From contig MNCI01004556.1 in the NCBI GenBank assembly GCA_015680685.1, positions 385,108 through 449,107 on the forward strand: DNA of 64,000 bases, given 5' to 3'. The notes under the pieces were generated by a model. That model searched no databases. It was given only the letters and a program-made list of their open reading frames with translations, and had not been told where the DNA came from. This DNA is from Gnetum montanum. Taxonomy: Eukaryota; Streptophyta; Gnetopsida; Gnetales; Gnetaceae. Positions 22,861 to 33,560 of this stretch are shown here, piece after piece. Each line of letters starts with the position of its first letter. Position 1 is the stretch's first letter. Position numbers and translations under genes: made by a program.

Positions 22861-23740
22861 CCCCTAGAACTAAAAACCCTACTGGTTGGCATGGAATATG
22901 AATTTTTAAACAATGGTAAATAGGTCATAATTAATGATAAAATTTCTCTTAAACAAAAAGAAAAACTGTTAAAGGTGGTTAAAAAATGGCCAATAGCCTT
23001 TACTTGATCATATCTCGAGTTGACAAGAATAGATCCAAGGATATGCTAACATTGCATTTACTCTGATCCAACCATGAAGCCAAGAAGGTAGCCATGAAGG
23101 TGGTTGAACCCCAAATTAAAGCATATTATCAAGGAGGAAATAGAACAACTCAGTCATTTATCCCATCATGGATAATGAGTGGGTTAGCCCACTCGTAATT
23201 ATGCCAAAGAAAGATGGAAAGTGATGGGTTTGTATTGATTTTAGGCTATTAAATATGACAACATTTAAAGATCATTTTCCATTTCCATTTGTGGATCAAG
23301 TGTTGGACACCATATCCAAGCATTGTTATTATAGCTTCTTGGATGGTTATAGTGGCTATAACCAAATCAAAATTGTGCCAGAAGATCAAGCCAAAATGAC
23401 ATTCACAAGTCCTTGGGGAAATTTTGCATATTGTAAGATGCCATTTGGTTTGTGTAATGCCCGTACAACATTTTAATGCCTAGTCCTTAGTATTTTCCAA
23501 CAGCAAATTAGTAGTGTTGTGGAAGTCTTCATGGATGACTTCTCCACCTATGGAGCTATGTTTGAGCAAGCTTAGACTACCTTTAGCAAGTACTAAAGAG
23601 ATGTGTTAAAAAAAACCTACGGATCAATTAGCAAAAAAGTCATCTCATGGTCTAAGAAGGCATTGTGTTGGGGCATCAAATTTCACAAGAAGTGATTAAG
23701 GTAGACCTAGAGAAAATAAGGATCATCCAAGGAATTACAT
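22861..23740 (+). pseudogene. Reverse transcriptase (copy B)
   Basis: Fingers and palm are recognisable: VIMPKKDGK, stop (for Trp), VCIDFRLLNM; DHFPFPFVDQVLDTISKH; YYSFLDGYSGYNQIKIVPED; TFTSPWGNFAYCKMPFGLCN; then, after a stop, VVEVFMDDFSTYG (about 23517-23555), with the catalytic MDD pair intact. The EVFMDDFSVYG style is that of the Athila/Tat branch. The connection follows (IKVDLEKIRIIQGIT, about 23696-23740), where a deletion joins it to the integrase tail. Confidence 0.87.
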
Positions 23741-24120
23741 GTCAACAAAAGACACTCTCAATAGCCTATGATCTAGATCTTGACCTAAGTCTAGCATAGA
23801 AAGAGAGATTGATCAACCTGAATGTGCTAGATGAAAACTAATTGGTGACCCTATCTATGAATGAGGTGCATAAGGCATTCAAAAAGCAACATCATGACCT
23901 CAAAATACAAAAACTAACATTTCAACTAGGAGATAAGGTTCTCTCTTGGAACCTTACACATGTGCCCCAGAAGATAAAATTCCAAACATTGTGGAAGGGA
24001 CCTTATATCATTAATCAAACCTTTTCCTTTGGGGCCATGTTAATCTACAAACCTAAAAGCCCAAATAAAAAGTATTTGGTTAACATCCAACAAGTGAAAC
24101 CTTTCCTAGAATCAAGATAA
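23741..24120 (+). pseudogene. Integrase C-terminal tail (copy B), deletion product
   Basis: LSIAYDLDLDLSLA, stop, KERLINLNVLDEN, then an open stretch (23842-24120) with LSMNEVHKAFKKQHHD, FQLGDKVLSWNLTHVPQ and KKYLVNIQQVKPFLESR. Homologous to 371-780 in A and 44700-45040 in C. Against copy C about 1.5 kb (RNase H plus integrase core, C 43160-44700) is missing at a junction near 23740-23760. Confidence 0.8.
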
Positions 24121-25680
24121 GCTAGTGTAACTTCCACCTTAATGGATGGACAACCATATTCCATTTTTTGGATATCATCCTTCCACCTTAGTTGTGGGGA
24201 AGATAGCCATCTATGCTAACAATCCATATGGCTTCTCATTTTTTTCTACTTTTTATTTTCCACATTTTTTATTTTACAAATTTTTTCTAATTTTACAACA
24301 TCGTTAGTACCTTTGAACCTTTCTTGATTATTTTATACTTATATATTTTATATTTTTTTTATTTAAGTGTGACTTTTCATTACTTTTTCTAATAAAAGTG
24401 CTTTATTGCTATAGATCAGTGCCACTGTTGCTATTTACTAATGATGGTTTGTGCTTAATGTTGTGATTGTCAATGTTTGGTTTCTATTTTTGAATTCTAA
24501 TGTCTGATGACTATGGCATGGTTTATTTTTTTTCAAGGAATAGGTAGTGAGTCCACATCATCTGCCCATCTAATAAACTTTATGATTTTCCTTATTCTCG
24601 AAGTTTGAGGTTTCTTCCATTAAGGAAACTTTTAATCAATTGGTGACCTTGGTAGTTCTAGAATTGGGAAGGATCCAAAGGTTCGTAAAGGGTGTGACTT
24701 CAAGGGGAATCAATACTTTTTGTACTCTTCTGCTTACTTGAGTGATTGAGTGTTTTTCATAGACTTCTTACCATCCATTTCAACCACTACTAGGAAGTCA
24801 AATAAAGTCTTTGCATGGTGTGGTTCCCATCAAAAAATTTTAAAAAAAAACATTATGGGAATTCAAAGCACACCCTTTAAAAAAATAAATGGGCTACAAG
24901 GACTAGTTATGGGACTAGAAAGACATGCACCCATGCCTAAAGGTCCCCTCTAACTAAGGTCCTCTCTCACTTCCTACTTCTCTTTTTTCTTCTCTTTATG
25001 CAATGGTGGTTGTTTTGTGGAAGCACTCTCATGTCTCAAGTGGGTGGATCAGTCTTAGAGTGGTGATGTGAATCACTAAAGGTAGTTAGTTTTGGTCTGA
25101 ACTAAGGATGGATCTTCTTAAGTTACTTTAAACACAAATTCTACAAGGGACTTCTTATGACCTTAATTTAGAATCTCATTCCACCTTCTCCATCATCCAT
25201 CCATGCTACCATAACTCACCTCATTGCAAAGTTCTATGTTATGCTCTATGTCTTAGTATAATGTGTTTGAATTCTTGAATGGATTCTTTTTGGTTGGTTG
25301 CTAACTTTTCATGACCATTAATCAATTGTGGGGCCCACAGACTCCTTAGTTGAGGTTATGCAAGGGCAACAACAACATGAGCCTACTATCAGTAGGACCC
25401 ACTTGCATATCTCTTCTTTTGGTTAGTTAAGTTCATTACCATAGACATTGCTACAATCCTATCTTTTGCATATTCCATTGTGCAAACCACTATGCGCTCC
25501 CTAATCTCTCAGTTTCCACCCTCTTTCTTCATTTTCTTAATTTTCTCAATTTTTGGGACTTCAACATCCTCTTCTCATATTTTCATCATGTTTGTGGTGG
25601 TTTGGGCTTCCATTTGATCCTATCAAAATATTTTTTTGTTATTTTCAAGTTTTGACCAAGTCAACTAAAGTCAACGGTGG
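24121..25680 (+). other. Post-integrase spacer (copy B)
   Basis: Starts with the purine tract GTTGTGGGGAAGATAG (24191). The rest is non-coding and collinear with the spacers of A and C. An open stretch at 24750-24953 reflects spacer sequence and shows no conserved protein. Confidence 0.65.
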
Positions 25681-25780
25681 TCAATAGTTGCGTTGATGAG
25701 GCCCCATCGATGTAGTTGACCATGTCGATGAGGCCCCATCGACGAGGCCTTGTCAATGCATTACAAAAACTCTATATATA
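25681..25780 (+). promoter_or_regulatory. Internal promoter-like block (copy B)
   Basis: Two copies of GATGAGGCCCCATCGA (starting near 25693 and 25728) and CGACGAGGCCTTGTC lie upstream of TATATATA (25773-25780). The same GATGAGGCCCCATCGATG motif occurs twice in this copy's 3' LTR U3 (28420-28480), also just above a TATA box. So one element carries two promoters with one motif set, if both work. Confidence 0.6.
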
Positions 25781-25910
25781 CCATCGTACACTTTGGAATT
25801 TTTATCATTTTCTTCATAATAGTAGGGGAGTTTTTGCCATTTTCTAGAGCCCTTAACTTCCCAACCATTTGTCCAAATCACTTTGTTCTTAAATCTTACA
25901 GTTACCAAAG

Positions 25911-26219
25911 GTAAGCTCTTTATCGTGGGGGCCACAAACCTTAAGGTTTTTGATGAAATTTTTGAAAATTTTTCTAACTCCTCCAAAGGATTAATAAATT
26001 TAACAATATAAAAACATCAATTTTTTTGAGAGTTAACCCTTCCAACATCCTCTAGGTTGATTTATTAACAATAACATATAAATAAAATAATGATTGAAGT
26101 AATCAAATCAGCCATAATCACAACTTAGCCAAGTGTAACTATCCTAAAGAGATAAAGGTATCCCAATTCTCTCATGTTACACAACAAATTGCTAACCCAT
26201 GGTCTTGTTATGATTACAG
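25911..26219 (+). other. Predicted 5'-UTR intron (copy B)
   Basis: Donor CCAAAG|GTAAGCTC, branch-like TTGCTAACCC about 27 bases upstream of acceptor GATTACAG|ATGG. Length is 309 nt and composition AT-rich, as plant introns are. Confidence 0.6.
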
Positions 26220-28152
26220 ATGGTACCAAGACTGAAATGACCATAGGAAGGAGAACCCTCTCAACCAAGGGAGAAATGGCCTAGGGTTGGAAGAGGACAA
26301 CAAGAACAAGTCCAAGAACCACCAGAGGTAACCCATGCAATGGGAGCTCTTCTGAGGAGCTTGAAGTGGAATTTTTTTGACAAATTCCAAAAGAACAAGT
26401 GCTAATAGAGCAATCACAGTGAGGAGAAGCACTAGGACCCATGCCAAGGCTTGAAGCCACTTTAACTCAAACTTGCCTTGAAATCATCAAACCTCAAGAG
26501 ATTCAACGCTCAGTCAAGAACTAAACTTCAGGCCATTTCTAGAGAAAGCTCTAGTAGAAGTAAAAAAATAATTGCAAACCTCTCCCATGTGGCCAATCAT
26601 CACCTCTAGTGGGAAGTGGTACATGGGAGAGATATATCTCTTCTAGAATAGTAGAAAATTAGGTTCCATAGTAAAAATCAAGGATATTCAAGTGTCCTAC
26701 TTGGTTGAGGCTATTACATAGGCACTGGGGTTGCTTAATATTGGAACATAGTTGGAAGAGCTATCACCACAAGGTGACCCTAAGGCTAAAAATAAGTGGG
26801 ATCAATGGTATTATGGGATCAATAGTTAGGAGTTTGGCATGCTCACACCAATGGAGTGCATCTACTTCAAGATAGCAACATATCACCTCAATTCAACAAT
26901 GAGGCCTAGTAAGGTGACTACCTTCTCTGCCTGAGCATGTGCCACTCTAAGTAGGAGATTTCCTATAAACCTTCCAAAACTAATCTATTTAGAGATTGAA
27001 AAATACTTCAAGGAAAATGAATGTGGAAGGAGAACCCTTCCCTTTCTGTGTCTCATCTAGAAACTCTATGAAAGGGCAGGAATGATCTTCTATGTCAATG
27101 ACATAATCAAACATGTTCCTCTGGCTTCATGGACTAAAATCATGAAAGAAAATATACTTACCACAACTAAAGAAGAGGAGCAACCACCACCTCCACCACC
27201 TGCTCAAGAAACAACACTGAAGGCCTATGCAACCATTCAACACTTGTGCAGCTAGCTAGGGTGAATATTAAATTAAGGAAACTAGCCATAGAAAATAGGA
27301 ATCTATCTATGAAAGAAGTTCATTCCTTACACCAGAAGTTTACTATTGAGATCTTCACCTAGAAAAATGAAGCTTTGAAGTTTATAAAAGTTAAAAATCA
27401 CTATAGAGACTAAGTTGGCTTGTAGAAGGAAGTAAATGAGAAGCACATCTAGATGGAAAAGGAAAAAGTAAATGAAGCTCTCTAGTAACTTCAATAAGAA
27501 AGAGAAGTATGGTAGTCCATCATTAATGGAATTGATGCCTACAATAAAGTAGAGATCCATCTAAAGGAGTTGTAGATAGAGGAGATGATAGAATACATGA
27601 AGTTGGCCAATCTTTGTTATGCGAACCTGGCAATGTTAACTACTAGATGATTGTAGTCAAAGTTGGAAAAACAAGAGGCTAGCTTGTATTTTCTATACGA
27701 GGAAAAGTTCAAGCTCCATAAAGACACCAAGTAAAAGCTTGAGAGTGCAAATGTTGAACTCGAAGTTCTTAGAGCATGATTCATGGATCAACAATCAACT
27801 ACTAAGAACTTGGCCAAAATAATGAATGATTACTAGGAGCTGAAGGATGTAGTTAGAGCATTTGACATTGAACAATTCACTACCTAGTTTAGCAACATGA
27901 AGGAGCTCTTTCTAGCAATCCCATGTCCCTAGGATGTGCCCATTCTAACCGACATTGGTGAAGCTACATGGATGGTGCATGATCCTAGAAGTAAGAAGGA
28001 AAAAATGAAAGCATTGTTGGATGCTTTCTTCCTTCCACTAGAAGTTGCAGCAACAGCAGGATAACCATAGCCACCTCAACCACTACATGTGCCTAAAACT
28101 AGCGAAGGTCCCTTAGAACCTCAGGAGCCACCACCTCCTAGGACTATCTAAT
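26220..28152 (+). pseudogene. Extra 3' ORF (copy B)
   Basis: Starts at the ATG touching the predicted acceptor. Readable segments: SQPREKWPRVGRGQQEQV; PMWPIITSSGKWYMGEIYLF (about 26590); IVKIKDIQVSYLVEAIT; KWDQWYYGINS; GMLTPMECIYFKIATYHLN (about 26840); RPSKVTTFSA; FPINLPKLIYLEIEKYFKEN (about 26964) and RRTLPFLCLI with KLYERAGMIFYVND. A run of prolines and glutamates follows (27180), then a Lys/Glu/Leu-rich coiled-coil-like tail. The middle part resembles the 'putative plant transposon protein' family. About 1 kb present in A and C is missing at about 27245, between the proline run and the tail. Function unknown. Confidence 0.7.
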
Positions 28153-28383
28153 CTTTACCACAAACTTCATGCCATTAGATGACATGTTGTGCCAATTTGA
28201 ATAGTCACATCATGGTGTTCAATTTTGTGTAATGAACACCATAATTTTTGTAATGTGTTGATCCATACAGTAAGACACTCAATTTTTGTCAATTCAATCT
28301 GTTTTGTTTTGTTGATGGGTTAGTCAGTAATCTCATACCTTTCCAATTTTGTAAAACAACTCAAGGACAAGTTTTCATTCAGT

Positions 28384-28393
28384 TGTGGGGGTA
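28384..28393 (+). other. Polypurine tract (copy B)
   Basis: TGTGGGGGTA abuts the 3' LTR. The same TGGGGGTA precedes the LTRs of C and D. Confidence 0.8.
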
Positions 28394-29263
28394 GGATAAG
28401 TTGCATTTTTCACTATGTCAATGAGGCCCCATCGATGCATCGTTTCATGTGTCAATGAGGCCCCATTGATGTAGAATCCACTTTTGGCTATAAATATGTG
28501 TCCACTAGCTGCATTTATGGTAATGAGGTTTTAGTAATAGCAAAGCTCTTGCAGTTTGTTTATTTGGAAGCTAGAATATTTCTCTCGAGTGCTTGCAGTA
28601 GGAGTCATTCAGTGTACGAATCTTTGTTTAAGCATTGTTGTACCTGAGCATGATAATGTGTGTAGCAATAAAGATAAGCTTTTTGATAAACCTTACAACA
28701 TTTTGGATAGATTAAACATTTTATTTATGCATTTAATGTTCTTAATCAGATATTCAATATTTTCCAATAATTAAGCTAATTAAGATAATTAAGCAAGATA
28801 AGTTAGATAAATTATATACATAATTACAACTGGTTCAAGTGTAACATGTATTCGCTTGGTAATTCTAGTAGTGTTATTTCTTGGTATGCGTAGTAGTGTA
28901 GCACATGGTAACCTAGCAGTGGATATGTGGGTTCAGGATGTGTGTGGAAAGTGGGACTGGATACTTATGTTAGGAATAGCTAGAGACCAGTAGGTTAGTT
29001 ACATTAAATTACCTTGTCTTTCTCTCTATTTAAGCACTAGGACAATAAAACATGAAACTATAAAAATCATGTCTCAATTACACTTAACCATACCACGTTC
29101 TTCACAAGTGTAATTGGGAAGACAATGAATGACCTTAGGGCAAGGTTCACTACCTAGAAGACTAGTGTACTGGAAGCTATAAAGTCCATAGAATTTGACC
29201 GGATCATGCATGAACGCTTTATGATTCGTATGGTTAGGCATAGGGGTACCTCGTCACTCATCA
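28394..29263 (+). mobile_element. 3' LTR of copy B
   Basis: Starts GGATAAG (T-to-G at the first base) and ends ACTCATCA. Length 870 bp. TATAAATA at 28489-28496, AATAAAG near 28671. Perfect 11-bp hairpin: CAATTACACTT (29075-29085) with AAGTGTAATTG (29106-29116). Confidence 0.9.
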
Positions 29264-29268
29264 CATGG

Positions 29269-30364
29269 TATGATTATTAACATTAATCATGAGTGATGAT
29301 TAGGCTATGATTATCTAGCATGGGTTCTAATAAGGTCATGGTCAACATTCAATCATTTTGTACATTTCTAAATTTATGTTTTAAAAACCATGCAGTACCT
29401 TCGATTATGATCTAGTCTTGATCTATCACTAAGAGTCATGGTAAGGTTGTGTTATTTTTACCATTCTACACCATTTTTCAAGTTTATCTATCAACCACAT
29501 ATCATAGTGAGTTTATGGTTTATTACCATAAGTTATGATCTATTACCATGAGTCATGGTGAGTTTATTATGTACTTTATCTTCATTACTTTTTTGTCATT
29601 TTTGCTATTTCTACTCATTCCAGTCAATCACAAGTCATGGTCCAATTATGAATTTTCCAAAATTAATCATAGTTAAGTCATGGTCACATTGTAGTTTAGG
29701 ATTTTTATCATAATTTCTGTCAATGAGTATTCTATGAATACTACAAGTTGTGGTTAGATCATGTTAAGGTCATGATTAGCCACCATGGTTCATGATGAGA
29801 TTATGGTCAACTTATGATATTTCAATTTTTTTGGTCTTGATCCCTTGTTATCATTGAATCTAAGTTTACCTCCTTTTGATATCTTTTAGTTTCCTGAGAT
29901 TCTACTTCTTACAATCTAAAATTATACTAGTTTTGAATCCTCTAGATTCATCATTAATGGTACTGAATAATAAGAATGGAATAGGTTATTTATATGTTTC
30001 CTAGGAAACTTTGGTCATACTATTATCATATTCATTTATTATTTGAAATTTTTATTATTTAAAAGGTTTAGCTAAATATTTATTTCTTTATATTTTTTTA
30101 ATTTTTATAATTATTATAGAAATGAATAATAAATTTATTATTATTATTATTATGAAAAAATATTTTTATTTCTAATAAATCTATGTTTGTAAAGTATTTA
30201 ATGTTATAGAATTATGGATATTAATTAACTTATTAACAATTACTTTTATTCTATTTGATATAAATTTTAAAGTGAATAAATTAGATGATGGTGGAGATTA
30301 AACTTAGGACCTTCTACAAAAATCTAATATCAATGATTAATTCATTTTCTATTATGCATGATTT
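29269..30364. repeat. Dispersed CATGAGTCATGGT repeats, no gene
   Basis: From 29269 to about 29860 the motif (GAG)TCATGGT or its close forms recurs at least seven times at irregular 30-100 bp spacing. The sequence left of copy B (18967-18982) has the same motif, so B probably inserted into this repeat. 29860-30364 is AT-rich with a short (ATT)n run at 30133-30152 and nothing coding. Confidence 0.5.
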
Positions 30365-30700
30365 TGGTTATGATAGGTCACCATCCTTCATTAATCTCTA
30401 AAGCTTCATCTTTACTAACGTTATTGAAATATAGCTTAATCTCTACGGATTCTCTAATTTTTCTGTCTAAATAATTTTCTATCTTGGCTAATACTATGCA
30501 TTTTATTAGTTATCATTAGTGTTTAGTTTTATTTGTTAAGTAATTATTAACATGTTCTACTAATGGGAATTTCTCGATTCTCTTGTGTTTTATGTCTCCT
30601 TCATGTTCTTTTAGTCTAGTAAGAAAGCTTCTTCCACTTACTCCAATGTATACTTTTTTTACAAGAGCATTCTAGTTGATAAATACCTTTGCAATCTAGG
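30365..30700 (-). pseudogene. GIY-YIG endonuclease domain (Penelope-like)
   Basis: Read on the minus strand: KGIYQLECSCKK, a frame change, then VYIGVSGRSFLTRLKEHEGD, KHKRIEKFPLVEHV, and, after a further break, ENYLDRKIRESVEIKLYFNN and EALEINEGW. This gives the GIY and YIG signatures (YIG kept), the catalytic Arg (TRLKEH), a Cys-x-Cys upstream and the E-I/N.N...W end typical of Penelope-like elements. It nicked target DNA for priming. One frameshift in an A-run (about 30655-30662) and two stops break it. Confidence 0.9.
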
Positions 30701-31855
30701 CTCTCTAATCTATCTTTCTTAGGGGGATACGAATTACTAATTTTATTAATAGGTTAAAATATCATTTTAATATTCTATTTTCTTAATAATCTTCCTAGTT
30801 TATCAAAAATGCCTTTATGGTATAGTAGTATAGCAATAGAATCTTTATAATTATCTTCGTTCTTAATTGAATCTTCATTTGATTCTTTATCATCAACATT
30901 TTGCTTGAGAGGTATTTTTCATTTATCAAGCCAATTGTTAATGCTATCATTCCAAGAATTTTCAATGATTTTTGAGTTATAACCATTCATTTGAAAGACA
31001 TTATTGAGATGTTTAGATTCCTCTTTTAAGGTTTTTAAGTTATAAATTGTAAGGGCTCTAAATATTATGGTTTTTAAAACTCCTATTTTCTAACTAAAGG
31101 GATTGTTATAATTAGCATTCAGATATCTATCTATGTGATTTTTCTTCATGTAGACTCCACAAGAGATTTTTAAATTATTATTATTATCCATAATCTTGGT
31201 AATGTTAACAACTAAGAAAGGAAGGGAGTTATTGTGTTCTTTCTCAATAGTGAATTAAATATTATAATCAATGCTATTTAAATATGTATAGAATTTATTT
31301 ATTTCTTCTTCATCATATTGCCAAATACATTCTATATCATCCACATATCTAATCCAATGCTTTGTCTTGAGCACTTATGAATTTAAAGCTTTACATTCAA
31401 AGTCTTCCATATATAGATTAGCTACAATAGGAGATAGCAGTGATCCCATTGGAACTCCTTGTACTTGCTCATAGTATACATTATTATATCCAAAATAAGT
31501 GGTTTCAAAACATGCCTTCACAAGATTGGATACTTCTTTATTAACATTCTCACTAATGACTCTAAAGCCTTCTTCTAATGGAATCATGATAAAAAATGAT
31601 ACAACATCAAATCTCACAAGAATATCCTTTGGTTCTAGTGTCATACTAGAGATAAAATCAAACTAATATTGAGTATTTCTTTTGAAAGAAGAAGTATGTC
31701 CAACAAGTGATTCAAGAATATCATTAGCAAGATACTCTATTAGAGCATATTTTGGAAAACCCTTGATATCAACTATAGGTATCAATGGAACACCATTTTT
31801 ATGAATATTAGGGGCACCATATATTCGAGGCGTATAGAAAAGAAAAAGTTCATAA
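30701..31855 (-). pseudogene. Reverse transcriptase and thumb (Penelope-like)
   Basis: In order on the minus strand: RIYGAPNIHKNGVPLIPIVD (about 31834-31775); the open part 31644-31375 with DILVRFDVVSFFIMIPLEEG and YYEQVQGVPMGSLLSPIVAN; then WIRYVDDIECIW (about 31350-31310, catalytic YVDD intact), FTIEKEHNNSLPFLVVNITK (about 31255-31196), KIGVLKTIIFRALTI, and a thumb with HKGIFDKLGRLLRK and PINKISNSYPPKK leading to the endonuclease. The AMGSPLSP-like VPMGSLLSP and the FTxExE..LPFLDV signature are specific to Penelope-like RT. Four to six stops and few frameshifts, so it is less decayed than most elements here. Confidence 0.92.
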
Positions 31856-32040
31856 AGATATCCTTCATTTCTAGTATCATACTAGATATAAAATCAACAT
31901 AATTTTGAGTATTTCTTATGAAATTAGTATGTCCAACAAGTGGTGCAATAATATCATCAGCAAGATACTTTGCTAGAGTAAAGGTTGGAGAACCAAGGGT
32001 ATCAACTATATGTCTTAGGGAAATACCGCTTTTATGTTGT
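31856..32040 (-). pseudogene. Second, partial RT start in tandem (Penelope-like)
   Basis: Minus-strand reading gives SLRHIVDTLGSPTFTLAKYL, then ADDIIAPLVGHTNFIRNTQN and YVDFISSMILEMKDIF. This repeats the RT segment at 31800-31619 with clear divergence. It directly precedes the longer copy. Penelope-like elements often sit as partial tandem copies, so this may be the end of a neighbouring copy. Confidence 0.75.
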
Positions 32041-33072
32041 AATGTGCTAGGCCTAGGCTATGCTGACATATCAATTTTCATTTGAAATCGAGTGTTATGT
32101 TGTTTGGATCATTTGAAATTTTAGATATTGTTTACATCCCTCCATCATCAATGTTAATTTATCTTGTTTGAATGTTCATATGAATGTTGATTTTTAAGAG
32201 CTAGAACTAAGTTGTATGACCTATAGGAAATGATGGTATTTAACCCGCACTGGGATGCATTAGTATGGATTTTATTGTAGATCCTATCTTACGTAAGGGG
32301 GTGATCCATGGCTTATTGTCCCTTTTCTTTTATGCTTCTAGAATGTTAGAGATGAGTTCTGGGTGATGCCTATAGCATTAGTAGCTTGGTTTGAGACTAA
32401 TAATAAATCTGTATATGGTATTTTGGCATTTTGTATTTCAAAATTAGACAAGTACACATGATAACATTGATATATTTGAAACTAAGTGCAATGTGTGATT
32501 GTCTTCTTGTTTGTAGGTTGATGGGTGGAGTGGGCAATATGGTTCAGTTAGATTTGTTTAATGTCTAGATTGATGTTTAATGTATGCTCTTGGATGTTTG
32601 GATTGTTTATACATACTAACATGTTTTACATATCAACATTCTTTATCTATCTTATATGACAATTACCCTTAATTTAGCTAGATGAGGTGCCAAGGTTCCT
32701 CACTTAATGTATATTGATCTCTCTCTTATTTACATATCATGAGAGCTAAGTGGAATAAGGAGATCCTTTGGTATTTTCCACTAATTTTGGATTTTATGCT
32801 TATGATATTTCTAGCTTTCACCTTTTATCTTTAGCTTTTATGTATGTATGTATGTATGTATGTATGTATATAAAATTGATATTTTTTCCTTTTTCTATTA
32901 TCGTTCTTCTTTTCCTTTTAATCATGGCTTCACCATAAGTTTTCTTTTAAAATCTTATCATTACTTTAGTTCATTTCAATTTTCAACTTTCCTTTCATGA
33001 GTAATCATTTTTTAGAACCCCTATATCTATTGTAATGCTCTCCAACCTAAGGCTAGGAAGGAAGGTGTTACA
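32041..33072. other. No gene; possible minus-strand LTR start at 33072
   Basis: AT-rich, no coding signal. On the minus strand it starts TGTAACACCTTCC at 33072. A diverged copy of the same 45-base tip (TGTAATACCTTC) starts at 35203. Such TGTAAYACC tips are common for plant chromovirus LTRs, but I could not follow the rest of an LTR pair. Confidence 0.3.
32839..32870. repeat. (TATG)n microsatellite
   Basis: About eight near-perfect TATG units ending TATA. Confidence 0.95.
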
Positions 33073-33560
33073 GAATAAGTCATAAAAGTATTAGGTTGTG
33101 TATCTTTCCTTGAAAAGTTGTTATAAACACCATCTAATCCTTAAATATTTTCATGAGTTTCCACCTTGATTAACATCACTAGAGTTAGTAGGTTGAAAAA
33201 TGTATTAGTTACATGGTGGCATTTACCAACACTTGGAATAACTTTCTCATTTCTCTTAATCATACAAATACTATTAGGGAATCTTATATTCCATTCAAAA
33301 TTAGATAGGTCAAATATTTATATTATCTGAAAAAATTTTCTTCAAAAACTATTTATCCTTTGTAGTAAAATACTCACTATTGATACTTTGCAATGTTTCT
33401 ACTCCATCCCTTTAATATCTTAAATAATAAAATAATCATCTTAGAAAATAATTTCTTTGGTTGGCTCATTTCTTAGAAAATCTATAACTTTTCTAGGGAT
33501 TGACCAATGAAAACCATTATTCTAAATATACCTATCAAGGCTTAAACTTTGAGTAGAAAA
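33073..33560 (-). pseudogene. Chromovirus gag remnant, minus strand
   Basis: The reversed strand near 33290-33180 reads FPNSICMIKRNEKVIPSVGK and CHHVTNTFFNLLTLV, matching the gag stretch at 9320-9440. Lies next to the LTR-like tip at 33072, so most of the internal region is deleted. Boundaries are approximate. Confidence 0.5.

Larger units (their letters stand above)
18983..29263 (+). mobile_element. Family 1 Ty3/gypsy element, copy B
   Basis: Starts TGATGGG after CATGA (18978-18982) and ends ACTCATCA before CATGG (29264-29268), a 5-bp target duplication with one mismatch. Contains LTR, gap, gag, protease, RT, integrase tail, spacer, internal promoter and intron, extra ORF, PPT and LTR. RNase H and the integrase core are deleted, so its size (about 10.3 kb plus the unknown gap) is below that of copy C. 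Non-autonomous and stop-ridden. Confidence 0.88.
30365..32040 (-). mobile_element. Penelope-like element, 5'-truncated (Dryad-like)
   Basis: Reverse transcriptase followed by a C-terminal GIY-YIG endonuclease on the minus strand is the Penelope-like element plan. Motif order and spacing are right from the RT fingers to the end of the endonuclease. The N-terminus is missing beyond 32040, where a partial second copy of the RT start lies in tandem. Elements of this type in land plants are known from conifers (Dryads), explained there by ancient transfer from arthropods. Assignment to Dryads is by inference. Confidence 0.9.

Noticed and set aside
32839-32870. (TATG)n as a telomere-like or target repeat for the Penelope-like element
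   Set aside because: It is not at the element's end and is not a telomeric motif; a plain microsatellite explains it.
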